DNA of 40,934 nt from Saprospirales bacterium (GTDB lineage Bacteria; Bacteroidota; Bacteroidia; Chitinophagales; Saprospiraceae). The stretch spans positions 1 through 40,934 of the forward strand of contig PAAY01000038.1 of the NCBI GenBank assembly GCA_002698985.1, given 5' to 3'. Below are positions 8,078 to 16,800 of the stretch, one piece after another; the first letter of the stretch is position 1, and each line of letters opens with the position of its first letter. The translations under genes were made by a program, and so were the position numbers. The notes beneath the pieces were generated by a model. That model had not been told where the DNA came from. It was given only the letters and a program-made list of their open reading frames with translations, and did no database searches.

Positions 8078-9697
8078 TTAGTTCAGTGGAATTCTTTGGG
8101 GCGCCTCCACCCAAATCTTTTCGGTAATGAGAATGCCGGCAAGCACCAAAACACTTGCTGCCAGCATGAGCTCATTGCCTCCGTAAATGAGCAGGGCAAA
8201 GGGAAGTAAATTACCCATCACAATGGCTCCAAACCAGAACAATCGGGAATACCTTCCTTTGGTAATCATTTCCACTGTCAGTTCAGCATCTTCAGTCGGG
8301 TGTTTCATGACCAACTCGACTATTATTGTCAGCAAATTGATTCCAATACCGGTTAGCATGACCATTCCCAGGTAGTCAGCAGTAATCTCAAATTTTCCGA
8401 GGAAAAAAGTGGCGATGGCCAGTGCCGCAGCACCCGCCATGAAACTGTGCACCAGCATGTGCACTGCCAATGAAGGGCTCTGCCAGAAATCACGGCCTTT
8501 CGCTTGCGCAAACAAAAAAGCAGTGTACACAGCAGTGATCACGCCTGACACGACAGCCAGCCAAAAAGCCAATTGCGAAGCGAGGCGCCACCCAAACATG
8601 ACAGAAAGCCCCCACAGGGTCAGCATGGCCCCGTAAAGCGTAATTGCATAGGCACCTTTCACCAGCCAGCTGTTCCATTGTGGGCGCAACAAGACGTAAA
8701 GGAAGCGCTTTGGTTGGTCGAGGTCCTTGATGAGCAAAATGCCGGTAAGTCCCAGAAAAACCAATGAAATCAGAACGGCGGCAGTGCCCATGCCCAGCAT
8801 CTCCAAATCCAGCAGGCTGGAATACTCCGGGAAAAGGGAGGCAAAAGCAAACACCAGGAAAGCTCCAGCCGCTATGGCTTTCGTCCAAACGTAAGCGCTC
8901 ACTTCCCAGCCCCAAAGAATGCCTTTGTCAGGAGCGTCGTAAACTCGTTTCTGGTTTCCAAGCATGACATGGGCCGAACTGGCAGGCCGTACAGTATTTC
9001 CATCAACAGTGGTTTCCTTCATGGCTGTCGCCACAATATCGTCACCGTCATAGGCCAGTTTTTCGGCATCCTTCGCAAAATGGCCAACACCCCTCGCCTG
9101 AGCACCCCAAAGGGTCACAGGCGTTTTTTCAGTGGCTACTGGATTCAGCGCAGCCTCATCCCCATCGATGTAAAAGAGATTGGGGTGTGTCCCCTTGGCA
9201 GCTTTTCTGACGGTAACGGTCTCCCTAGAAAGCAATTCTGCTATCTCGGAGTTGGGGTTGTCCATATCCCCGCTGATGATGGCGTGTTCCGGACAGACGT
9301 TGACACAGGCAGGTTCCAGGCCGATATCGATGCGTTGTGCACAGTAGTTACACTTGGCGGCGGTGTGCGTATCGGGATCGATGTACAATGCATCGTATGG
9401 GCAGGCCTGCATGCAGGATTTACATCCAATGCAGCGGTTCTTATCGAAATCAACGATGCCATCGGGTCGGAAATAGAGGGCTTCCACCGGACATATTTCG
9501 ACGCAGGGAGCGTCGGTGCAGTGGTTGCAGCGCATTACCGTAAAAACCCTTCGTGTGTTGGGGAAGGTTCCCTTCTCGACCTGTTTGACGAATGTTCGAT
9601 AGACGCCAACCGGTACGTCGTGCTCTGATTTGCATGCAGTTGTACATGCATGACAACCAATGCACTTCCGGTTGTCAATAATGAATCCGTACTTCAT
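8078..9697 (-). CDS. Fused four-cluster ferredoxin subunit and NrfD-type membrane anchor
   Basis: A 539-residue fusion of two normally separate subunits of Psr/Soe-type complexes. Residues 1-200 carry four [4Fe-4S] motifs: Cys12/15/18/22, 57/60/65/69, 89/92/95/99 and 116/119/131/135, the last with the long spacing usual in DmsB/PsrB proteins. Residues from about 265 to the end are a multi-helix NrfD/PsrC-like membrane domain that exchanges electrons with quinone. About 65 hydrophilic residues join them. No signal peptide precedes the ferredoxin part, which suits a cytoplasm-facing electron-transfer arm. As first gene of the operon, with sqr and the molybdopterin subunit behind it, it probably carries electrons between the catalytic subunit and the quinone pool. 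Confidence 0.88.
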   Translation of the reverse strand: MKYGFIIDNRKCIGCHACTTACKSEHDVPVGVYRTFVKQVEKGTFPNTRRVFTVMRCNHCTDAPCVEICPVEALYFRPDGIVDFDKNRCIGCKSCMQACPYDALYIDPDTHTAAKCNYCAQRIDIGLEPACVNVCPEHAIISGDMDNPNSEIAELLSRETVTVRKAAKGTHPNLFYIDGDEAALNPVATEKTPVTLWGAQARGVGHFAKDAEKLAYDGDDIVATAMKETTVDGNTVRPASSAHVMLGNQKRVYDAPDKGILWGWEVSAYVWTKAIAAGAFLVFAFASLFPEYSSLLDLEMLGMGTAAVLISLVFLGLTGILLIKDLDQPKRFLYVLLRPQWNSWLVKGAYAITLYGAMLTLWGLSVMFGWRLASQLAFWLAVVSGVITAVYTAFLFAQAKGRDFWQSPSLAVHMLVHSFMAGAAALAIATFFLGKFEITADYLGMVMLTGIGINLLTIIVELVMKHPTEDAELTVEMITKGRYSRLFWFGAIVMGNLLPFALLIYGGNELMLAASVLVLAGILITEKIWVEAPQRIPLN

Positions 9698-9762
9698 TTA
9701 AAGTTTCGTTTTTCCACTTTCTTATTGGAGTCGTAAAGGAATAACTTGCACTGGGCCTAAAG

Positions 9763-9778
9763 GGTGACTATGGTCACA
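9763..9778. promoter_or_regulatory. CRP/FNR-like dyad upstream of the sulfur operon
   Basis: GGTGA-CTATGG-TCACA is a near-match to the TGTGA-N6-TCACA operator of CRP-type regulators (nine of ten arm positions). It lies 66 bases upstream of the first ATG of the operon, where an activator site would be expected. A single dyad can arise by chance. Confidence 0.35.
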
Positions 9779-10023
9779 GACCCAAAAAAACGAATGATTG
9801 TCAGCTGCTCGATTGACGAAAGTTTTTCTCCCAGATGACGCTTGAATTGCCATATAAATTCTGACGATCTCAGTCGTACCAAAGATTAGAAAAGTTGTTG
9901 AATCAGGCGCAATTCCGGCAATTATTCTTTCAGAGAAAGCCTGCAAGGATTGAACTATTCTTTTCGGAGGAAATTTACTGAAATACAGATGTTTGCCTTC
10001 ATTCGCCGAAAGGTATAACTTGT

Positions 10024-10031
10024 TATCTTTG
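10024..10031 (+). promoter_or_regulatory. -7 box (TATCTTTG) of queA
   Basis: An exact TAnnTTTG match 46 bases before the queA ATG. At the expected -33 position there is TTC rather than TTG (10002-10004, spacing 19). Confidence 0.5.
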
Positions 10032-10077
10032 CGCGCTTTCTGAAGGCCCTTTATTCACATAAAAACTGCTGAAGTTA

Positions 10078-11142
10078 ATGAGGACTAAACTTTCTCAATT
10101 CAATTACGAACTCGACCCATCGCTGATCGCTCAATACCCTGCGCCAAACCGCGACGAATCCAAACTGATGGTTCTTCACAGAGATACCGGCAAAATAGAG
10201 CACAAGATGTTCAAAGACATTCTGGACTATTTTGACGAAAAAGATGTCATGATCTTCAACAACACCAAGGTGTTTCCGGCCAGAATGTTTGGACGCAAGG
10301 AAAAAACAGGTGCCAAGATCGAGGTTTTCCTGCTTCGTGAATTAAATCCCGACCAGCGCCTTTGGGATGTCCTCGTTGACCCGGCCCGGAAGATCCGTGT
10401 TGGCAACAAGCTGTACTTCATGGACAGTAAAGACAATGAATTGCTCGTTGCCGAGGTCGTTGACAATACCACCTCCAGAGGCCGTACCATCCGCTTTCTT
10501 TTTGACGGAACGGATGAAGAATTCAGAACCAACCTCAACAAACTTGGGAATACGCCGCTTCCCAAATACATCAACAGGGAGAGTGAGGACATTGACAGAG
10601 AGCGCTACCAGACCGTTTATGCCAAAGAGCTGGGGGCCGTGGCCGCACCAACTGCAGGCCTGCACTTCAGCGAGGGACTGTTGAAGCGCCTGGAAATCAA
10701 AGGTGTTGAGTTTGCGGAAGTGACCCTCCATGTCGGTTTGGGAACCTTCAGACCCATTGAAGTGGAAGACCTGTCCAAACACAAAATGGATGCAGAGTAC
10801 TTCAAAGTCGGACAGGAAGCAGCCGATATCGTGAACAAAGGAAAACTCGATGGTCGCAGAATCTGCGCTGTAGGAACCACCTCCATGCGCGCCATTGAAA
10901 GTTCCGTATCAGCCGAGAGTTTGCTGAAACCGGTGGAGGGCTGGACAAACCTCTTCGTTTATCCTCCTTTTGAATTTCACATTGCCAACTCGATGATCAC
11001 CAACTTCCACTTGCCCAAGTCAAGCCTCTTGATCATGGTTTCTGCTTTTGCAGGGATCGATTTCATCAAAGAGGCTTACAAAGAAGCGATTAAGCACAAG
11101 TACCGTTTTTACAGCTACGGCGACGCCATGCTCATCCTTTGA
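10078..11142 (+). CDS. queA: S-adenosylmethionine:tRNA ribosyltransferase-isomerase
   Basis: A 354-residue cytoplasmic enzyme that transfers and isomerises the ribosyl part of SAM onto 7-aminomethyl-7-deazaguanine at tRNA position 34, making epoxyqueuosine. Family hallmarks are the N-terminal [38 protein letters not shown], the [16 protein letters not shown] block near residue 183, [18 protein letters not shown], and the C-terminal [17 protein letters not shown]. Length and ends are normal. It stands alone, divergent from the sulfur operon, and ends in a strong terminator shared with the convergent methyltransferase gene. Confidence 0.97.
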   Translation: MRTKLSQFNYELDPSLIAQYPAPNRDESKLMVLHRDTGKIEHKMFKDILDYFDEKDVMIFNNTKVFPARMFGRKEKTGAKIEVFLLRELNPDQRLWDVLVDPARKIRVGNKLYFMDSKDNELLVAEVVDNTTSRGRTIRFLFDGTDEEFRTNLNKLGNTPLPKYINRESEDIDRERYQTVYAKELGAVAAPTAGLHFSEGLLKRLEIKGVEFAEVTLHVGLGTFRPIEVEDLSKHKMDAEYFKVGQEAADIVNKGKLDGRRICAVGTTSMRAIESSVSAESLLKPVEGWTNLFVYPPFEFHIANSMITNFHLPKSSLLIMVSAFAGIDFIKEAYKEAIKHKYRFYSYGDAMLIL

Positions 11143-11162
11143 CATGGCAGCCCTGTTAACGC

Positions 11163-11199
11163 AAAAAGCGGAACTTCAAATCGAGGTTCCGCTTTTTTT
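11163..11199. terminator. Bidirectional terminator between queA and the rRNA methyltransferase
   Basis: AAAAAGCGGAAC (11163-11174) pairs perfectly with GTTCCGCTTTTT (11186-11197) over 12 bp, with T-runs on both strands. It sits between the stops of two convergent genes. Confidence 0.9.
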
Positions 11200-11201
11200 C
11201 A

Positions 11202-12380
11202 TCACAATACCTGAAGTGCCAGGCCCTTTAGATAGGCCCCTTCCGGATGAAACAAATTGACCGGATGGTCAGGCGGTTGTGACAGGTGCTGCAGCACCCT
11301 TACCTGCCTTCCAGCATCCAGAGCAGCTGCAACGACAGTGTTGTAAAACAATTCTCTGTCAACCACCTGGCTGCATGAAAAGGTAAACATGATTCCCCCT
11401 GGTGCGACTTTTCGGAAAGCAGCGGCGTTCAGGCGCTTGTATCCTTGCACTGCATTGTGTCGCTTCGCAAAACTTTTTGCAAATGCCGGTGGATCCACCA
11501 CCATCACCTCATATTCGTCACATTCCCGAAGGTACTTCAAAACATCCTCAACGAAAGATTCATGCTTTTCTGAATCCGGAAAATTGAGGGCCACGTTTTC
11601 ATTGCACTGTTCGATTGCCCTGGCGGAAGCATCTACCGAATGGACCAATTTGGCACCTCCTTTCAGGGCATAAAGGGAAAAACCACCTGAATAGCTGAAA
11701 CAATTCAGGACTTTCTTTCCTTCGCAAAATTTTCCGAGCAATTCACGGTTGATCCGCTGATCGAGAAAGAAACCAGTTTTCTGCCCAGTCACCCAATCAA
11801 CTTTGAACTGGATTCCATTTTCCAGCACCGGCTCAGGTTCCGCATCTCCCCGGATGTAACCATTTTCCAGCGAAGCTGCGTAGTTGGCAGGCAGTGTCTC
11901 GCTGCTTTTGTCATAGACCGCAACGATATCGCCTTCCGCACGCTCAAGAATTGCATCAGCAATTTCACCTACACTCCGGTGCATACCGATGGAATGGCAT
12001 TGCACCACGGCCACATGGTTGTACACATCCACCACCAAACCGGGCAACCTGTCGCCTTCAGCATGCAGCAGGCGGTAACAAGTTGTCTTGCCCGGGGCGG
12101 GCAATCCCAGCATTCTGCGATAAGCAAAAGCATCTTGAATCCGCTTCTGCCAGAACCCGGCATTTATTTCCTCTTCGTCAAATGTCAGGATGCGAACTGC
12201 TATGCTCCCATTGTGGAAATGTCCGATGGCCAGGAAACGGCCCTTGTGGTCATTTACCCTGACGAGTTCGCCATCCTCAACGCGCTCATTTTCCAGATTC
12301 CTGATCGCACCGGAGAAGATCCAGGGATGAAAGCGCCTAACCGCTTTGTCCTTGCCCGGCTTTAGTTCTAGTGTCTTCAT
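11202..12380 (-). CDS. Class I rRNA large-subunit methyltransferase, RlmI family
   Basis: A 392-residue SAM-dependent methyltransferase. An N-terminal PUA-like RNA-binding domain (residues 1-75, with RRFHPWIFSGAI) precedes a central beta domain and a Rossmann methyltransferase domain. Visible motifs are TGQKTGFFLDQR (about 206), the SAM-binding NCFSYSGGFSLYAL, and the catalytic-region DPPAFAK followed by FSCSQ, in which the cysteine suits m5C chemistry. The E. coli RlmI enzyme makes m5C1962 in 23S rRNA; the exact site here is not proven. It is monocistronic, with a terminator of the neighbouring transport gene upstream. Confidence 0.9.
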   Translation of the reverse strand: MKTLELKPGKDKAVRRFHPWIFSGAIRNLENERVEDGELVRVNDHKGRFLAIGHFHNGSIAVRILTFDEEEINAGFWQKRIQDAFAYRRMLGLPAPGKTTCYRLLHAEGDRLPGLVVDVYNHVAVVQCHSIGMHRSVGEIADAILERAEGDIVAVYDKSSETLPANYAASLENGYIRGDAEPEPVLENGIQFKVDWVTGQKTGFFLDQRINRELLGKFCEGKKVLNCFSYSGGFSLYALKGGAKLVHSVDASARAIEQCNENVALNFPDSEKHESFVEDVLKYLRECDEYEVMVVDPPAFAKSFAKRHNAVQGYKRLNAAAFRKVAPGGIMFTFSCSQVVDRELFYNTVVAAALDAGRQVRVLQHLSQPPDHPVNLFHPEGAYLKGLALQVL

Positions 12381-12516
12381 CTTCCTGTTTTTACAAAAGT
12401 GGCAGCGAAGGAAAGAAGATTATGCATAAGGCGAAGTGGTTTTGGCGGCTTATGAAGCTCAGCATCAAATCCTCTACTAATGGTTAGGATGCGCCCAAAC
12501 CGTCTCGCCGGAGCAC

Positions 12517-12569
12517 AAAAAAAGGTCATGCCATTGGCAAAAGAAATTGCACCAGTGACATGACCTTTC
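12517..12569 (-). terminator. Terminator behind the MFS transporter gene
   Basis: On the minus strand AAAGGTCATG (12569-12560) pairs with CATGACCTTT (12530-12521) across a 29-base partly paired loop, followed by a run of T (the A-run at 12517-12523). It lies just past the transporter stop at 12585. Confidence 0.7.
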
Positions 12570-12584
12570 AGTTGGTACAGGTTG

Positions 12585-13787
12585 TCAGGCTGCCTGCTTC
12601 CGCTCCCTGAAAAACATCGAGAAGAGGAGCAATACCAGGCCCGATATGGCCGCAGGCACCAACCAGATGTTCTGCCAGTTGTGGGCATTCTCACCGGCTG
12701 TGTAAGCGTCAACCACCAGACCGGCAACGTAAAATCCGACCAGCATGCCCAAGCCATAGGTGGCCAGTGTGATGAGGCCTTGAGCAGCGCTTTTGTACTG
12801 TGCCCCCGCTTTGTTGTCGGTGTAGATCTGCCCTGTTACGAAGAAAAAGTCATAACAAATGCCGTGGAGCAAAATGCCAAGCACCAGCATCCAGAACCCC
12901 GAACCGGCATCGCCCTGAGCGAATAATACATACCTCAGCACCCAGGCCGCCATTCCAATCAGCAGCATCCGCTTGACGCCCAGACGCACGAAAAGGTACG
13001 GCATCAGAAACATGAAGACCACTTCCGACATTTGCCCAAGGGTCATCTTCCCGGCTGCCGCCGGAACCGCAAGTTCATTGAGAAACTGGTTTGCAAAGCT
13101 GTAATAAAATGCCAGCGGAACACAAATGGCAATGGATGCGATGAAGAACACGAGGTAATTCCGGTCTTTGAGCATGCCCAGTGCATCGAGCCCCAGAACT
13201 TCTTTCAGGCTGACATCTTTCCCTGCTTTTGGCGGTGGGGTTTTGGGCAATGCAAAACTCATGACGCCCAAAATGGCAGCTGCAATCGAAGCCATTTTGA
13301 AGGTCAGTTCGAGGGTGCCTTTTTCCTCCCAGGCAAACCAGCCGATCAGCAAGCCCGCCACGATCCATCCGATGGTGCCGAAGACCCGTATCCACGGAAA
13401 CTCTTTTTCGGTACTCTCCATTTGATTGAAAGAGATGCTGTTAACCAGAGCAAGCGTGGGCATGTAAAGGATCATGTACCCCAGCAAGACCGGAAAAAAG
13501 CTGCCGAAATCAGGCGCACCGGCCAGGTACCACAACAAGGCCGCACCCACGAGGTGCAGCACCCCTAAAATGCGCTCGGCGTTGAAATAGCGGTCGGCAA
13601 TAAGACCGATAATGAATGGTGCGATGATGGCTCCCCAGGATTGGGTGCCATAGGCCAGGCCCGTTTCGGCGCCACTGGCGTTCAACTGTGCAGAAAGAAA
13701 CCTGCCCATCGTCACAAACCATGCGCCCCAGATGAAAAACTCCAGAAACATCATGGCTGACAATTGAATGCGTGTACCTAGTCTCAT
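12585..13787 (-). CDS. MFS nucleoside:H+ symporter, NupG/XapB-like
   Basis: A 400-residue membrane protein with about twelve hydrophobic helices. The N-terminus (QLSAMMFLEFFIWGAWFVTMG) and GLAYGTQSWGAIIAPFIIGLIADRYF are typical of the nucleoside/H+ symporter branch of the major facilitator superfamily. A hydrophilic central loop (SFALPKTPPPKAGKD) separates the two six-helix halves. It follows gnd by 55 bases on the same strand and ends in a terminator, so it is probably the last gene of the gntP-gnd operon. The substrate is most likely a nucleoside, but the gluconate-gene context leaves other sugars possible. Confidence 0.82.
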   Translation of the reverse strand: MRLGTRIQLSAMMFLEFFIWGAWFVTMGRFLSAQLNASGAETGLAYGTQSWGAIIAPFIIGLIADRYFNAERILGVLHLVGAALLWYLAGAPDFGSFFPVLLGYMILYMPTLALVNSISFNQMESTEKEFPWIRVFGTIGWIVAGLLIGWFAWEEKGTLELTFKMASIAAAILGVMSFALPKTPPPKAGKDVSLKEVLGLDALGMLKDRNYLVFFIASIAICVPLAFYYSFANQFLNELAVPAAAGKMTLGQMSEVVFMFLMPYLFVRLGVKRMLLIGMAAWVLRYVLFAQGDAGSGFWMLVLGILLHGICYDFFFVTGQIYTDNKAGAQYKSAAQGLITLATYGLGMLVGFYVAGLVVDAYTAGENAHNWQNIWLVPAAISGLVLLLFSMFFRERKQAA

Positions 13788-13842
13788 GGTAAGTCGTTTG
13801 AGTTTTGATGATTAGAAAGGTAAAAACCGGCGAACAAGATAC

Positions 13843-14754
13843 TCAAGCTTTTGAATTGACCACTGCGTGCCCCCCAAATTCATTGCGGAGCGCAGCCACC
13901 ACCTTCCCGGAAAAAGTATCTTCCTGCTGAGAGCGGAAACGCATCAGCAAAGAAAGGGCAATAACAGGAGTGGGCACACCCAGGTCGAGGGCCGTTTCCA
14001 CGGTCCACTTACCCTCACCCGAAGCATTCATCACGCCTTTGATGGCGTCCAGTTTCGGGTCTTTCGAAAAGGCATTTTCCATCAGCTCGATCAGCCAGCT
14101 CCGGATAACCGAACCATTATTCCAGACCCTGGCCACGGCCTTGTAATCGAGCTCGAACTGGCTCCTTTCCAAAACTTCAAACCCTTCGGCAATGGCCTGC
14201 ATCATTCCGTACTCGATGCCATTGTGCACCATCTTCACAAAATGCCCGCTGCCCGGGGCTCCGGTGTGCAGATGGCCATCCTTTACGGAAATGGCAGTGA
14301 ACAACTCCCGCAAGGGTTCATAGGCCTCCGGCTCACCGCCAACCATGGTGCAGGCGCCGTTGAGCGCCCCGTCTATTCCGCCGCTGGTTCCACAATCGAT
14401 AAAATGAATGCCTTTTTCTTTCAAGCGTTTGTAGCGCCGAAGGCTGTCGTTGAAATTGCTGTTGCCCCCATCGATGATGGTATCACCGGGCCCGAGGAGT
14501 TCCTCCAACTCCCCGATGACGGATTCCGTGGCGTCCCCTGCCGGAACCATCACCCAGATGACTCTTGGACTGGGCAGGTGGAGCACTACACCCGACAGTG
14601 ATGAAGTCGTTTCAATGCCATCGGCCGAGGCTATACGCCGGTTCTCCGGATTTACATCGTAAGCCAGCACCTTGAAGCCGTTCCGCTGAATGTTACGGGC
14701 CAGCGGATTGCCCATTTTGCCCAGCCCGATAAGGCCGAGAGTAGTAATCTTCAT
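13843..14754 (-). CDS. gnd: 6-phosphogluconate dehydrogenase, decarboxylating, short NAD-type
   Basis: A 303-residue cytoplasmic enzyme that oxidises and decarboxylates 6-phosphogluconate to ribulose 5-phosphate. The N-terminal GLIGLGKMG dinucleotide motif, IIDGGNSNFNDS, the substrate-site CGTSGGIDGALNGACTMVGG and the catalytic GSGHFVKMVHNGIEYGMMQ are all present. The length (about 300 rather than 470 residues) marks it as the short YqeC/GndA-type class, which usually prefers NAD. It lies 53 bases behind gntP, consistent with gluconate use; a gluconate kinase is not in the window. Confidence 0.93.
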   Translation of the reverse strand: MKITTLGLIGLGKMGNPLARNIQRNGFKVLAYDVNPENRRIASADGIETTSSLSGVVLHLPSPRVIWVMVPAGDATESVIGELEELLGPGDTIIDGGNSNFNDSLRRYKRLKEKGIHFIDCGTSGGIDGALNGACTMVGGEPEAYEPLRELFTAISVKDGHLHTGAPGSGHFVKMVHNGIEYGMMQAIAEGFEVLERSQFELDYKAVARVWNNGSVIRSWLIELMENAFSKDPKLDAIKGVMNASGEGKWTVETALDLGVPTPVIALSLLMRFRSQQEDTFSGKVVAALRNEFGGHAVVNSKA

Positions 14755-14807
14755 AACCGGTAATGTTTAGTGGTTTTATCTGGAAATGCCCTTGTTGCCG
14801 GAGGCGA

Positions 14808-16142
14808 TCAGATAAAGATATCTAGCACCAGGCAACCGATCAGTCCTACGATGGAAACGATGGTCTCCATCACTGTCCAGGACTTCAGCGTTTCGACGAC
14901 GGAAAGGTTGAAATATTCTTTGAATAACCAAAATCCGGTATCATTTAATTGCGAACATGTCAGGCTGCCGGCGCCCGTTGCCAACACCAGCAATTCCGCA
15001 TTGACGTCGCCCATTTCCACAAGGGGCAATACCATACCCGCAGCCGTCAGTGCAGCAACGGTAGCAGAGCCAAGGGTTATCCGCAAAGCCGCTGCCAGTA
15101 GCCAGGCCATCAGCAAAGGTGACACCGCCAACGTCTCCATGGATGTTACAATGTAATTACTGGCCCCGCTGTCAACCAACACCTGTTTGAAAGCCCCGCC
15201 CCCGGCAATGATGAGCATGATCATCGCAATGGGTTTGACATAGCCGGGTAAACGCTCCATAACGGTTTTGAGCGGGGTGCCTTGTTTGACTCCCAGGGTA
15301 TAGCTGGCCAGCAATACTGAAAAGAGCAGGGCGGTAACGGGGTGTCCAATGAACTCCAGGGCTTTTGCTACCGGGTGTTCAGGTTCAACGATAAACTCTC
15401 CTACCAGCCCCGCCAGTGCCATGAGGATGACAGGTGTAAGGGCAGTTAATACCGCAAGCCCGAATCCTGGTTTTTGGCTGTAGAGCTGCGCACTTTTACC
15501 TGCACCGGCCGATCCGAAAAGTGAATCAGGAATGGGCGTGAATTTGTGACGAAAAACCCGGCTGAACAAAACGCCGGCAGCAATGATTGCCGGTATGGCT
15601 ACCACGATGCCCAAGAGCAAGGTTTTTTGCATGTTAGCTCCGTAGAATTCCACAATGGTGGTGGGTGCAGGGTGCGGCGGCAAAAATCCGTGCGTCACCG
15701 ACAGCGCTGAGATCATAGGCAATCCGACGAACAACAAGGGCAGTTTTGACTGTCTGGCCGTTTCGAAGATAATAGGTAAAACGACGAGAAAGGCCACGGT
15801 ATAAAACATGGGCACACCCACGATGAAGCCCGTGAGAATCATTGCCCAGGGAAGGTATTTCAATCCAAATGCCGACGTCAGCCGTGATGATATTACAGAG
15901 GCAGCCCCACTGTCGGCTATGATACCCCCAAGCATGGCTCCGAAGCCGAGGATGAAAGCGAGGCTGCCCAGGGTGCCGCCTACCCCACTCTGCATGGACT
16001 TCAGCACCTGCTCTGCTCCCATGCCCATGGCCAATCCCACACCAATGGCCACCAGTGTGAGCGCAATGAATGCATTGAGCTTGAAGCGCATGATGAGCAA
16101 CATCAGGCAAGCGATCCCAATAAGTATGACCAGAACAGGCAT
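14808..16142 (-). CDS. gntP: Gluconate permease, GntP family
   Basis: A 444-residue integral membrane proton symporter. Typical family segments are MRFKLNAFIALTLVAIGVGL, FILGFGAMLGGIIADSGAA, THGFLPPHPAPTTIVEFYGAN and the C-terminal LTCSQLNDTGFWLFKEYFNLS. The open frame extends upstream to 16286, but the added 48 residues are hydrophilic and unlike the family; the ATG at 16142 begins the usual hydrophobic N-terminus. Placed first before gnd, it probably imports gluconate for phosphorylation and entry into the pentose phosphate pathway. Related carriers take up other sugar acids or glycerate, so the substrate rests on context. Confidence 0.9.
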   Translation of the reverse strand: MPVLVILIGIACLMLLIMRFKLNAFIALTLVAIGVGLAMGMGAEQVLKSMQSGVGGTLGSLAFILGFGAMLGGIIADSGAASVISSRLTSAFGLKYLPWAMILTGFIVGVPMFYTVAFLVVLPIIFETARQSKLPLLFVGLPMISALSVTHGFLPPHPAPTTIVEFYGANMQKTLLLGIVVAIPAIIAAGVLFSRVFRHKFTPIPDSLFGSAGAGKSAQLYSQKPGFGLAVLTALTPVILMALAGLVGEFIVEPEHPVAKALEFIGHPVTALLFSVLLASYTLGVKQGTPLKTVMERLPGYVKPIAMIMLIIAGGGAFKQVLVDSGASNYIVTSMETLAVSPLLMAWLLAAALRITLGSATVAALTAAGMVLPLVEMGDVNAELLVLATGAGSLTCSQLNDTGFWLFKEYFNLSVVETLKSWTVMETIVSIVGLIGCLVLDIFI

Positions 16143-16658
16143 TTTGAGGGTGTATCTTAAAAGTATAGGGTCAGAAAAGGCCTCAAGGTATTGAACCTTT
16201 TGAATCGAGACAAATGAGGCCGATGAACCAATTTTTTCCTGAATGACTTTTATCAGTATCCCGCAATGACGAGTGTCATTGGTCACCCTGAGATGCTGCT
16301 CTATTATTGCCCCTGTTATAGGAAGTGAGCGCCTGAAAGGCAGGCGTAACTGAGATTGGAAGTTGGTAAATATTCTCCTGCATTAAGCATCAGAATAAGG
16401 GCGGACCTGAGTTGGGAATGGAAAATGAGAGGATGATGATTAGTTAGAAGACATGCCTGAGTTTTCCAACCCTAACCACCTAAACCATCTTTCAGGCATT
16501 TAATTGAGTGATCGTTGTAGCCGCCGATACTGCCGACGGAGGTTGTAACGTGATAACATTGCCAACCGGTCTGCCCAGTTTTCAGCGTTTTTTTTCTGAA
16601 AACAAAAAAATAGTCAAGCTATCGAAGGACTCATTCTTCAATGTGAGAGGTGTATCAT

Positions 16659-16691
16659 GGAAGCCACTAGTCGTGGCTTCCCTTTTTTTTT
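16659..16691 (+). terminator. Orphan strong intrinsic terminator on the plus strand
   Basis: GGAAGCCAC (16659-16667), loop TAGTC, GTGGCTTCC (16673-16681), then a C and nine T. The nine-pair stem is perfect. No plus-strand coding gene precedes it for more than 5 kb, so it probably ends an unannotated short transcript. Confidence 0.8.
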
Positions 16692-16695
16692 GTGG

Positions 16696-16725
16696 GTTGG
16701 GAGTGGTTTAGAGGAGTTGAGAGTG
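16696..16725 (+). repeat. Three copies of a 10-bp intergenic repeat
   Basis: GTTGGGAGTG, GTTTAGAGGA and GTTGAGAGTG follow one another at 16696, 16706 and 16716, directly behind the plus-strand terminator. The same decamer family is found at 21023 and 29029. Confidence 0.65.
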
Positions 16726-16728
16726 TGT

Positions 16729-16800
16729 ATAATCCTCATAATCCTCATAATCCTAATAATCCTAATAATCCTAATAATCCTAATAATCCTAATAATCCTC
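16729..16800. repeat. Eight tandem copies of a 9-bp repeat (ATAATCCTM)
   Basis: Eight uninterrupted nonamers: ATAATCCTC twice, ATAATCCTA five times, ATAATCCTC once; a decayed ninth follows at 16801. The array lies 16 bases beyond the nusB stop codon. Confidence 0.9.

Larger units (their letters stand above)
9698..10077. other. Divergent spacer between the sulfur operon and queA
   Basis: 380 bases with no convincing gene; the short open frames here have no family features. It should hold the promoters of both flanking genes. It contains a dyad at 9763-9778 and a TATCTTTG box before queA, each listed separately. Confidence 0.6.

Noticed and set aside
9722-9946. 74-codon minus-strand frame upstream of the sulfur operon
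   Set aside because: No recognisable family, and it crosses the CRP-like dyad and promoter region.
16508-16711. 67-codon plus-strand frame in the gntP-nusB spacer
   Set aside because: It runs through the terminator stem and T-run and has no protein-like features; the region looks like RNA.
16687-16800. CRISPR array
   Set aside because: The repeats are contiguous 9- and 10-base units with no spacers and no cas genes.
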